Positions 17,025-24,125 of a stretch of 64,000 bases of DNA are shown in pieces. Origin of the DNA: Methylomonas koyamae (GTDB lineage Bacteria > Pseudomonadota > Gammaproteobacteria > Methylococcales > Methylomonadaceae); the NCBI RefSeq assembly GCF_006483455.1, contig NZ_PPPU01000003.1, positions 109,461-173,460 on the forward strand. The letters are read 5' to 3'. A program made the position numbers and the translations under genes. Position 1 is the stretch's first letter; every line of letters starts with the position of its first letter. The notes below the pieces were generated by a model. It did no database searches and was not told where the DNA came from. It was given only the letters and a program-made list of their open reading frames with translations.

Positions 17025-18998
17025 ATGTTCAGAAAACTAACCCTGTGTTGCGCGCTGCTGGCGCTGCTTGTCATCGTCGTCGGCGCCTATGTCCGCCTGA
17101 CCCATGCCGGCCTTGGCTGTCCGGATTGGCCGGGTTGCTACGGTAAAGCCTTCGTCAGCGACAGCCCGCAATTCAAAGCCGACGCCGCAGCCGGTTTTCC
17201 GCAGCAAACGCTCGATACCGCCAAGGCCTGGAAAGAAATGGCGCATCGTTATTTGGCGGGCGGCTTGGCCGTTTTGGCGCTGGTCTGGTTCGGATTCGCC
17301 TGGCGCCAGCGCGAGCGGGCTGCCGCTTTGGCTTGGAGCGGGTTGGTACTGTTACTGATTGCCGCGCAGGCGGCGCTGGGCATGTGGACCGTTGCCTCGG
17401 GCACCATGCCGCTGGTAGTCACCGGCCATCTACTGCTGGGTTTTGCCACGTTCTGGGCCATCGCCTGGAGCTATTTGCGTTTGCATCCGCAGTTGACGCC
17501 GAGATCGGTGAAGTCCGGGCCGACCTGGTTTGCCTGGATTGGGATTTTGGTATTACTGGCCCAAATCGGTTTGGGTGGATGGGTCAGCAGCAATTACGCC
17601 GGTCTGGCCTGCACCGATTTTCCGCGTTGTAATGGCCAATGGTTGCCGGAAACCGATTACCAACACGCATTCGATCTATTCGGCAATGCCGATGCCTTGT
17701 CGGCCGATGCGAAAATGGCGATTCAGGCGGTGCACCGGCTATTTGCCGGGTTTACCTTCTTGGTGTTGAGCGGATTGATGCTGGTCGCCACGTCCGAGCG
17801 TTACCCAAAACCGGTGCGCATGGCCAGTAATGCTCTGAGTCTATTGTTACTGATTCAAATCGCTCTCGGTGTCTTCGGCGTCAAATACACGCTGCCCTTG
17901 CCGCTGGCGGTTGCGCACAATGCGTTTGCGGCCTTGTTGATGTTGCCGTTGTTGGCGATTTTACTGTTCAGCCGTTACCGGCTGGGCGAAGAAGCCGACG
18001 AAACCGGAGTGGAAATCGAATTGGCTGTGCCTGCGGCACCGGCCGCCGAAGTCCCTGCGGAAGCGCCGGTCAGCCAGGAATCGTTATACCTGCGGCTGTC
18101 CAGCCAATTGCGAAAAACCCGTAGCGGCCTCAGCGGCGTATTGGCTAGTCTGGCGTTCGGTCAGAAAGCCGTCACCAAGGAGTTGCTCGACGAACTGGAG
18201 GCCAATTTATTGATGGCCGACATGGGTATCGAGACCACGACGCAAATCATCAAACAACTGACCGATACCCTGGAACGCGACCAGCTCAGCGATGGGGAGG
18301 TGTTGACCGCTACCTTGAAGCAGAACTTGCAAAACATGCTGCAGCCTTGCAGTCAGCCGTTGCGGATTCCGCAGCAGGACGGGCCGTTCGTGATTCTGGT
18401 GGTCGGCGTCAATGGTGTGGGTAAGACCACATCCATCGGCAAACTGGCCAAACGCCTGCAACAGCAAGGACACAGCGTAATGTTGGCGGCCGGCGATACC
18501 TTCCGCGCGGCGGCGGTCGAACAATTACAGACCTGGGGCGAGCGCAACAATGTTCAGGTTGTGGCTCAACATACCGGCGCCGACTCGGCCTCGGTGATTT
18601 TCGATGCCTTGCAATCGGCCAAAGCCAAGAACATCGATGTCCTGATCGCCGACACCGCCGGTCGCTTGCACACCAAATCCAATTTGATGGACGAGTTAAA
18701 GAAGATCAAACGCATCATGGGCAAATTGGACGAGTCTGCGCCGCACGAAGTATTGCTAATTCTGGATGCCGGCACCGGCCAGAATGCCCTGTCGCAAGCC
18801 AAGTTATTCAATGAAGCGGTCGCGCTGACCGGTATTGCTTTGACCAAATTGGATGGCACCGCCAAAGGCGGTATCATTTTCGCGTTGGCCGACCAACTGA
18901 GGGTGCCGATCCGTTTTATCGGCGTCGGCGAACAAATTGACGATTTGCAGGACTTCGACGCGAAAAACTTCGTCGATGCGCTGTTTGTGAAAGACTAA
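17025..18998 (+). CDS. Fusion of heme A synthase (CtaA) and signal recognition particle receptor (FtsY)
   Basis: A single uninterrupted 657-residue frame. Residues 1-320 form a complete CtaA/COX15: eight membrane helices, heme ligands H74, H135, H237 and H298, and cysteine pairs C32/C38 and C196/C202. A short acidic Ala/Pro linker (about 321-350) follows, then a complete FtsY NG domain: N-domain from about 352, G1 GVNGVGKT (461-468), DTFRAAA (491-497), DTAGR (543-547), TKLD (607-610) and GVGEQIDDL. The acidic A domain usual for FtsY is missing apart from the linker. There is no ATG between M306 and M398; weak GTG/TTG codons at 18009, 18021 and 18027 could allow internal initiation. The gene lies in an operon surf1-assembly factor-here-ftsE-ftsX; ctaB, normally next to ctaA, is absent. 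Confidence 0.93.
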   Translation: MFRKLTLCCALLALLVIVVGAYVRLTHAGLGCPDWPGCYGKAFVSDSPQFKADAAAGFPQQTLDTAKAWKEMAHRYLAGGLAVLALVWFGFAWRQRERAAALAWSGLVLLLIAAQAALGMWTVASGTMPLVVTGHLLLGFATFWAIAWSYLRLHPQLTPRSVKSGPTWFAWIGILVLLAQIGLGGWVSSNYAGLACTDFPRCNGQWLPETDYQHAFDLFGNADALSADAKMAIQAVHRLFAGFTFLVLSGLMLVATSERYPKPVRMASNALSLLLLIQIALGVFGVKYTLPLPLAVAHNAFAALLMLPLLAILLFSRYRLGEEADETGVEIELAVPAAPAAEVPAEAPVSQESLYLRLSSQLRKTRSGLSGVLASLAFGQKAVTKELLDELEANLLMADMGIETTTQIIKQLTDTLERDQLSDGEVLTATLKQNLQNMLQPCSQPLRIPQQDGPFVILVVGVNGVGKTTSIGKLAKRLQQQGHSVMLAAGDTFRAAAVEQLQTWGERNNVQVVAQHTGADSASVIFDALQSAKAKNIDVLIADTAGRLHTKSNLMDELKKIKRIMGKLDESAPHEVLLILDAGTGQNALSQAKLFNEAVALTGIALTKLDGTAKGGIIFALADQLRVPIRFIGVGEQIDDLQDFDAKNFVDALFVKD

Positions 18999-19002
18999 AC
19001 CT

Positions 19003-19659
19003 ATGCTGAAATTCGAACACGTCAGCAAACGCTATCCGGATGCCGGCGAGGCGTTGACCGACGTCAGTTTTCATTTGCAACGTGGCGAGATGGCGTTTTT
19101 GACCGGGCGTTCCGGCGCCGGCAAAAGTACCTTGTTGAAGCTGATTGCAATGATGGAGCAGTGCACGCGCGGCAATATTTTTCTGGACGGCCAGAATATC
19201 AGCCGCATCAGCGACCGGAAAATCCCCTATATGCGGCGTAACCTGGGTTTGATCTTTCAGGATTACAAGTTACTGAACGACCGGACCGTGTTCGATAACG
19301 TGGCATTGCCGCTGGTGGTTTCCGGTTATAACCATCAGGAGGTCGCGCGCCGGGTGCGGGCCTCGTTGGATAAGGTCGGCTTGCTGGGCAAGGAGCGTAA
19401 ACATCCGCTGGCGTTATCCGGCGGCGAACAACAGCGGGTCGGCATCGCCAGAGCCATCGTCAACAAACCGAAACTCATATTGGCCGATGAACCCACCGGT
19501 AACTTGGACCCGGATTTGTCGGCCGAAGTCATGCATATGTTCGAGCAGTTCAAACAAGTCGGGGTAACGGTATTGGTCGCGACGCACGACATAGAATTGA
19601 TCAATCATCTGGAACATCGGGTACTGACGCTCGACAAAGGCCACTTGGTAGCAAGCTGA
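19003..19659 (+). CDS. ftsE: Cell division ABC transporter ATPase FtsE
   Basis: A 218-residue ABC ATPase with Walker A GRSGAGKST, signature LSGGEQQR, Walker B LILADEP and switch His in THD. With FtsX it controls periplasmic peptidoglycan hydrolases at the septum. It starts four bases after the ctaA::ftsY stop, keeping the conserved ftsY-ftsE-ftsX order, and overlaps ftsX by one base. Confidence 0.97.
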   Translation: MLKFEHVSKRYPDAGEALTDVSFHLQRGEMAFLTGRSGAGKSTLLKLIAMMEQCTRGNIFLDGQNISRISDRKIPYMRRNLGLIFQDYKLLNDRTVFDNVALPLVVSGYNHQEVARRVRASLDKVGLLGKERKHPLALSGGEQQRVGIARAIVNKPKLILADEPTGNLDPDLSAEVMHMFEQFKQVGVTVLVATHDIELINHLEHRVLTLDKGHLVAS

Positions 19660-20624
19660 TGATGAAACAAATCCGCCGTAAACATGCCGGCAACCGCATC
19701 GTGGAATTATTTCAGGCCTATCTGCTAAACCACGCCCACGGCCTGTTTTCCAGCCTGGGCCGCTTGACCCGCACGCCGTTTACCTCGGCGATGACAGTGT
19801 TGGTACTGGCGATCGCGATCTCGCTGGCCAGCAGTTTTTATATCGTCGTCGCAAATGTCGAGCAACTGACTGGCAATCTGGAGTCGAGCAACCAAATGTC
19901 GCTGTTCCTGCATGAGGGCATTACCGATGCGGCCGGGCAGAAGCTGATGGAGCAGTTGCAGCAAAATGCTAGCGTTGCCGAAGTCAAGTACATCAGCAAA
20001 AAGCAGGCGTTGGAGGAGTTCAAAGCCAATAGCGGTTTCAGCGATGCGTTAAACGCGCTGGAGCGTAATCCCTTGCCCAGCGTGATTCAGGTGTTGCCGA
20101 AGAACGCGCTGGAACACAGCGAGGATATCGAGAAATTGATGGCCGATTTCAAACAATTGCCGCAAGTCGAATTCGTCCAGGTCGATATGCAATGGGTAGC
20201 GCGGCTGCAAACCATTATGCTGATCGCCAGCCGGGGCGTGCTATTGGTCAGTCTGCTGCTCGGGTTTGCCGTGACGTTCATCACCGGCAACACGATTCGC
20301 CTGGAATTGCAAAACCGTCAGGATGAAGTGTTCATCTCCAAGCTGGTCGGTGCCACCCATGCTTTTATCCAGCGTCCGTTTCTATACACCGGATTCTGGC
20401 TCGGTTTCATCTCCGGCTTCTTGGGCTGGCTGATCGTTACGGTCATGCTGCTGATCCTGGAATCGCCGGTGGAGAAATTGTCTACCCTCTACAACAGTTC
20501 GTTCGAATTGCTGTTTTTGAGTTTTTCCGAGTTCCTGCTGTTACTGATGATTTCGGCCGCGCTGGCGGTGCTGGGTTCTTGGGCGGTGTTGCACTATCAA
20601 CTACGCCAACTAAAACCTCAGTAA
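19659..20624 (+). CDS. ftsX: Cell division protein FtsX
   Basis: A 321-residue membrane protein with four predicted helices (about 42-66, 178-202, 245-270 and 292-315), a cytoplasmic N-terminus and a periplasmic loop between helices 1 and 2, as in FtsX. The motif TSAMTVLVLAIAISLA precedes the loop. A second ATG at 19662 is also possible. It transmits FtsE ATP hydrolysis to cell-wall hydrolase activators. Confidence 0.95.
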   Translation: MMKQIRRKHAGNRIVELFQAYLLNHAHGLFSSLGRLTRTPFTSAMTVLVLAIAISLASSFYIVVANVEQLTGNLESSNQMSLFLHEGITDAAGQKLMEQLQQNASVAEVKYISKKQALEEFKANSGFSDALNALERNPLPSVIQVLPKNALEHSEDIEKLMADFKQLPQVEFVQVDMQWVARLQTIMLIASRGVLLVSLLLGFAVTFITGNTIRLELQNRQDEVFISKLVGATHAFIQRPFLYTGFWLGFISGFLGWLIVTVMLLILESPVEKLSTLYNSSFELLFLSFSEFLLLLMISAALAVLGSWAVLHYQLRQLKPQ

Positions 20625-20627
20625 ACG

Positions 20628-21059
20628 ATGAAATTTTGGGAAGCCAAAACCCTAGCGCAAATGACCCCTACCGAGTGGGAGTCCTTATGCGACCATTGCG
20701 GCCAGTGTTGTTTGCATAAACTCGAGGACGAAGACACCGGTGAAATTGCGTTTACCAATGTCGTCTGCGACTTGATCGATCTGGACACTTGTAGCTGTAC
20801 CCGTTACAGCGAACGCTGCACGCTGGTGCCGGATTGCCTCGACTTGAAGCAGCATGATTTTGCCGAGTACCGTTGGATGCCGAAAACTTGTGCTTATCGG
20901 CTACTGGCTGACGGCAAACCCTTGCCGGATTGGCACCCCTTGGTTTCCGGTTCGGCCGACTCGGTCAGAGATGCCGGGGTATCGATTAGCAGTTACGCTA
21001 TCAAAGAATCTCAGGTCACGGACCTGGAAGACCATATCATCGACTGGTTGCAGCCTTAG
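20628..21059 (+). CDS. YcgN/YkgJ family cysteine-cluster protein
   Basis: A 143-residue cytoplasmic protein of the UPF0260 (YcgN) family. Conserved cysteines appear in CDHCGQCCLHKLED, VVCDLIDLDTCSC, ERCTLVPDC and MPKTCAYRLL, a pattern associated with metal or Fe-S binding, though the function is unknown. It starts four bases after ftsX and is probably the last gene of that operon. Confidence 0.9.
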   Translation: MKFWEAKTLAQMTPTEWESLCDHCGQCCLHKLEDEDTGEIAFTNVVCDLIDLDTCSCTRYSERCTLVPDCLDLKQHDFAEYRWMPKTCAYRLLADGKPLPDWHPLVSGSADSVRDAGVSISSYAIKESQVTDLEDHIIDWLQP

Positions 21060-21073
21060 CCGGTTGAAAACGT

Positions 21074-21100
21074 GCCGCCGAAAACGGTGTTTTCGGCGGC
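21074..21100. terminator. Perfect 12-bp hairpin between convergent genes
   Basis: GCCGCCGAAAAC, loop GGT, GTTTTCGGCGGC. It lies just after the ycgN-like stop and before the end of the opposite-strand gene, so it probably terminates in both directions. The plus-strand tail is short of T. Confidence 0.65.
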
Positions 21101-21152
21101 ATTCAGGCTGGAAAAAACCGGGACGTTGCAGAGTGTGTCCCGCAGGGGGGCG

Positions 21153-21512
21153 TTAGCCTTTACCCGGCAGCATACCTACCGTGCCCGGTTTGATGCGTTT
21201 GCAGGCTACAACCACATCCTCCTGGTGGCATCTGGCTTCCTGAGTGTTGCCGCAACTGTCGCAGACGGTATTGCCGACGCTTTTTACTTCGTCTACGTGC
21301 CAGCCGTAACCTTGCGATTGGCAAAACTTCTTACTGAAACGGTCGATATTGTAGTTTTTCGTCGCGTTTTCTTTGGCTTTGGATTCAGCTTGGCAGTGCT
21401 CGGGCGCCAGCGTATTCGCCATGATGTCGCGATAAATATACTCAGTGGCGTGGGCCGGAAAAGCCAATAGTAAGGTGGCGAATAAGCTGCCGATGAAAGT
21501 CGTTTTGATCAT
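21153..21512 (-). CDS. Small secreted cysteine-containing protein, unknown function
   Basis: A 119-residue protein with a clear signal peptide (MIKTTFIGSLFATLLLAFPAHA). The mature part has six cysteines, including CDSCG, and a TEYIYRDIMANTL start, but I recognise no family. It ends in a Gly/Lys-rich tail. It is followed on the same strand, three bases apart, by the upstream 64-residue membrane gene, so the two are probably cotranscribed. Confidence 0.6.
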   Translation of the reverse strand: MIKTTFIGSLFATLLLAFPAHATEYIYRDIMANTLAPEHCQAESKAKENATKNYNIDRFSKKFCQSQGYGWHVDEVKSVGNTVCDSCGNTQEARCHQEDVVVACKRIKPGTVGMLPGKG

Positions 21513-21515
21513 AAC

Positions 21516-21710
21516 TTAATCCTCGCGATTGGCGATGACACGGATGTTCATCAGCCGGTGCTCTTCGGCGATTTGGTCTTTGATGGGGGCGAATTTTTCA
21601 TTCTCGCTCATCTTAACCGCCAAAATCGCGCCGACGACCACGGCTGTGACCAACACGACGTAGAGGACGAAATTATCTTTTTCCGGTTTTTCTTCTGTAA
21701 CTTGTGACAT
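21516..21710 (-). CDS. Small single-helix membrane protein, unknown function
   Basis: 64 residues from ATG 21710 (MSQVTEEKPEKDNF), with one membrane helix at about 14-33 and a charged C-terminal half (SENEKFAPIKDQIAEEHRL). The longer frame to 21818 lacks a good start. Probably cotranscribed with the secreted protein downstream. No family recognised. Confidence 0.6.
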   Translation of the reverse strand: MSQVTEEKPEKDNFVLYVVLVTAVVVGAILAVKMSENEKFAPIKDQIAEEHRLMNIRVIANRED

Positions 21711-21927
21711 GGTGTTGCGCCTCGCTAGCTGTCGCTTCGGCCGGTAAACCGCCGAAAACTTATTGTTAAAACCGGCCCGCATCCGGGGCGGACCTCTGCA
21801 GTCTGACACTCGCCGCATTGGGTGTGTATGATCGCGGCCTGGATTTACCGACGGGTCGGTTGTAACGGACGGTTGCCTTGGAGTTATCCGGATCGGGAGT
21901 GGTCTGGCAACGAAACGGCTTGTGGCT

Positions 21928-22086
21928 GTTTCGATTCGTCAATTAGTGTCGAATCGAAACAATAAAGCAAGTGCAGGGGCTTGTCAAACAAATATCGTAT
22001 CAATATTATGGCTTGAGCCGGTTTTCGGCAAGCCTTTTACAAATCGGAGTCGCCGGTCCGTTCGTGCTTGGGCGAACGGACCGGCG
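21928..22086 (+). ncRNA. Candidate structured RNA in a 450-bp gene-free region
   Basis: The gap 21711-22161 holds no convincing gene but has three stem-loops in series: GTTTCGATTCG/CGAATCGAAAC (21928-21960, perfect 11 bp), GGCTTGAGCCG/CGGCAAGCC (22010-22034, one bulge) and CGCCGGTCCGTTCG/CGAACGGACCGGCG (22051-22086, perfect 14 bp) followed by ATTTTAG. The last looks like a terminator with no gene in front of it. This fits a small plus-strand RNA or leader, but no RNA family is recognised. Confidence 0.4.
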
Positions 22087-22161
22087 ATTTTAGCAACGCT
22101 TGGATGCGACAGAATGAGTATTCTTAGTTAGCTTGTCCGCTGATTTTGCTCAACGGCGCGA

Positions 22162-22689
22162 TCAGTCGAGATAATCGTCTTTTAGACGGACGTAATGTTT
22201 GGCGGAATATTCCAAAAATTCTTTTTCGGCATCGGTCAGGGCCCGGATTTGCTTGGCCGGGGCGCCGACATATAAAAAACCGCTTTCCAATTTCTTGCCC
22301 GGCGTCACCAGTGCGCCGGCGCCCAGCATCACGTAATCGCCCAATTCGGCGTCGTCCATGACGATGGCGCCGATACCGATCAGGCAGTAATTGCCTATCG
22401 TGCAGGCGTGGACCACGGCCCTATGCCCAATCGTGACGCCCAGGCCAATATTGAGCGGATGGCCTTTCGGCGAAAAGTCGCCAGCGTGGGAGACGTGCAA
22501 TACCGCGCCGTCCTGGACGTTGGTGCCGTTACCGATCTTGATGCGTTCGACGTCGCCGCGCACGACGCTGGTAGGCCAGATCGAGACGTCATCGCCCAGT
22601 TCTACATCGCCGATCACGACTGCGGTATCGTCGACGAACGCCCGCGCGCCGATCAGGGGAGATTTGCCTTTATAAGTTCTGATTGCCAC
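22162..22689 (-). CDS. Gamma-carbonic anhydrase family protein (YrdA-like)
   Basis: 175 residues of left-handed beta-helix hexapeptide repeats. The three zinc-ligand histidines are visible in VLHVSHAGDF and VTIGHRAVVHAC. The protein aligns end to end from memory with E. coli YrdA, including AKHYVRLKDDYLD at the C-terminus. The GTG at 22689 is preferred because CGGAG lies just upstream; a frame extension to 22734 lacks homology. Carbonic anhydrase activity is possible but often undetectable in this subgroup. Confidence 0.9.
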   Translation of the reverse strand: MAIRTYKGKSPLIGARAFVDDTAVVIGDVELGDDVSIWPTSVVRGDVERIKIGNGTNVQDGAVLHVSHAGDFSPKGHPLNIGLGVTIGHRAVVHACTIGNYCLIGIGAIVMDDAELGDYVMLGAGALVTPGKKLESGFLYVGAPAKQIRALTDAEKEFLEYSAKHYVRLKDDYLD

Positions 22690-22880
22690 TGCAACTCCGT
22701 ATTTTTGCCATAATTGAGCGGCGATATTACGCAATTATCGGAGTGTTCTCCAGTGTGGCGAGGATTGATGGCAGATCAGTTAGAAGTATGGCGCCGGTGC
22801 CCGTTAAATGCCGGCCTTTCGGGGTCTTGGCGGGCTGAACGGACGTGTGATTCCAATGCGGTTGGTCGCCGCAGGGGTAG

Positions 22881-23549
22881 ATGCTGATGGCGAGCTGCGC
22901 AAATTGTGCCGCGCCGCTGCCGGCCAATAGTCAGGTATGCCGGTACTGCGGCGTGCGTAACGACATGGACTTACTCGGGCGACAAGCTGTTCGTGCCGCC
23001 GACGCCGGTGTTAAGCGCCAATGCCCTAACTGCGAAATCGGACTGCAAACCGTTGCGTTGAGCCGTGAAGGTACGCTGCATATCGAGCGTTGCTCTGAGT
23101 GTTTCGGCTTGTTTTTCGATCCGGGCGAACTGGAGGTGCTGCTGGAAGACTCGGTTGCGCCGGTGGCCGACTTCAATCTGCCTCTGCTGCAAAACATCAA
23201 CCGCGAACGTTACCAAGCCGATCGTCCGGTCAAATATTTGAAATGTCCGGTCTGTCAGGTGTTAATGAACCGGATGCTTTACGGCTACCAGAGCGGTGTG
23301 GTCGTCAACCGTTGCAAGGGCCACGGCGTGTGGCTGGATAACGGCCAGATCAGTCATTTGTTGGAATGGAAAAAGGCCGGCGGCCAGTTGCTCGATCGGA
23401 AAAAGGCAGTGGAACGCCAAGCCAGAGGCCGGACCGAAACCGCGAAAACTGAATTTCGCAGCAACTATGCGGCACCTACCAACCAGGCCGGCGGTGAGTT
23501 CGAGGTGTTGGAGACGATTGCCGAGGTCGTGTTCAAATTGTTCGAATAA
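22881..23549 (+). CDS. TFIIB-type zinc-ribbon protein
   Basis: A 222-residue cytoplasmic protein. Four CxxC clusters appear: CANCAAPL and CRYCG at the N-terminus, CPNC with CSECFGLFFDPGELE, and CPVC with CKGHGVWLDNGQI. The latter two are zf-TFIIB-like repeats whose WxDxGEL-like tails are typical. The C-terminal 60 residues are charged. Function unknown. Divergent from the gamma-carbonic anhydrase gene and convergent with ubiC. Confidence 0.8.
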   Translation: MLMASCANCAAPLPANSQVCRYCGVRNDMDLLGRQAVRAADAGVKRQCPNCEIGLQTVALSREGTLHIERCSECFGLFFDPGELEVLLEDSVAPVADFNLPLLQNINRERYQADRPVKYLKCPVCQVLMNRMLYGYQSGVVVNRCKGHGVWLDNGQISHLLEWKKAGGQLLDRKKAVERQARGRTETAKTEFRSNYAAPTNQAGGEFEVLETIAEVVFKLFE

Positions 23550-23558
23550 TGGATTCGC

Positions 23559-24122
23559 CTAAACCTTTTGCAGCAGCGCGGGCAGAAAAAACTCGGCGAC
23601 CAACAACGGGTGGCCGTGAATCGCATATTCCGTACGCCGGCCCCAAGTCGGCCCTGCCATCGAGAGCCTGGTTTGCACAGCAGTCGACCATTGGTTCGGC
23701 TCGGCGCGGCTGAACTGGCGCCGACGGCGCTCCAGGTCGGGATAAGCAAAAATGACTTCCCCCAGCGGCCGATTGCCGAGGTGAGACAGATTGCGGTGGG
23801 CAATTTTGATGGTCGGGTCCGGCAACACGGTCCGGGCCAATACCAGCGGCCGGCCATCGGCATGCAGCAAAACCTCGCGGATCAACTGGTAACGCGCCGG
23901 CGGCAATGCCAGCAGCCGGCACTCGTCGTTGAATGCCGGTTTCCAACGGTGGAACAGTAACTCGACGCCGAAGCGGTTGCCGTAAATCCCGCGCAAGCGC
24001 CTGGTCAACGAACCAGTCTCGTTTAGCCAGGATTGCAACTCCGGCGCTAATTGTCGTTGTGCTGCGGTCTCGTGGGCGGACCACAGCGGCGGGCGTTTAA
24101 ATAGGAAACTCTTGTCGGGCAA
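23559..24122 (-). CDS. ubiC: Chorismate--pyruvate lyase
   Basis: A 187-residue enzyme making 4-hydroxybenzoate for ubiquinone. Recognisable segments: SWLNETGSLTRRL, REVLLHADGRPLVLARTVLP, the LGNRPLGEVIF region and WGRRTEYAIHGHPLLVAEFFL. Start is a TTG at 24122, preceded by GAGG within the end of recG; the two genes are three bases apart, so coupled. Confidence 0.93.
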   Translation of the reverse strand: MPDKSFLFKRPPLWSAHETAAQRQLAPELQSWLNETGSLTRRLRGIYGNRFGVELLFHRWKPAFNDECRLLALPPARYQLIREVLLHADGRPLVLARTVLPDPTIKIAHRNLSHLGNRPLGEVIFAYPDLERRRRQFSRAEPNQWSTAVQTRLSMAGPTWGRRTEYAIHGHPLLVAEFFLPALLQKV

Positions 24123-24125
24123 TGT

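Noticed and set aside
18009..18030. Independent FtsY start at GTG/TTG codons
   Set aside because: The ribosome-binding match is weak and none is ATG; kept only as a possible secondary start.
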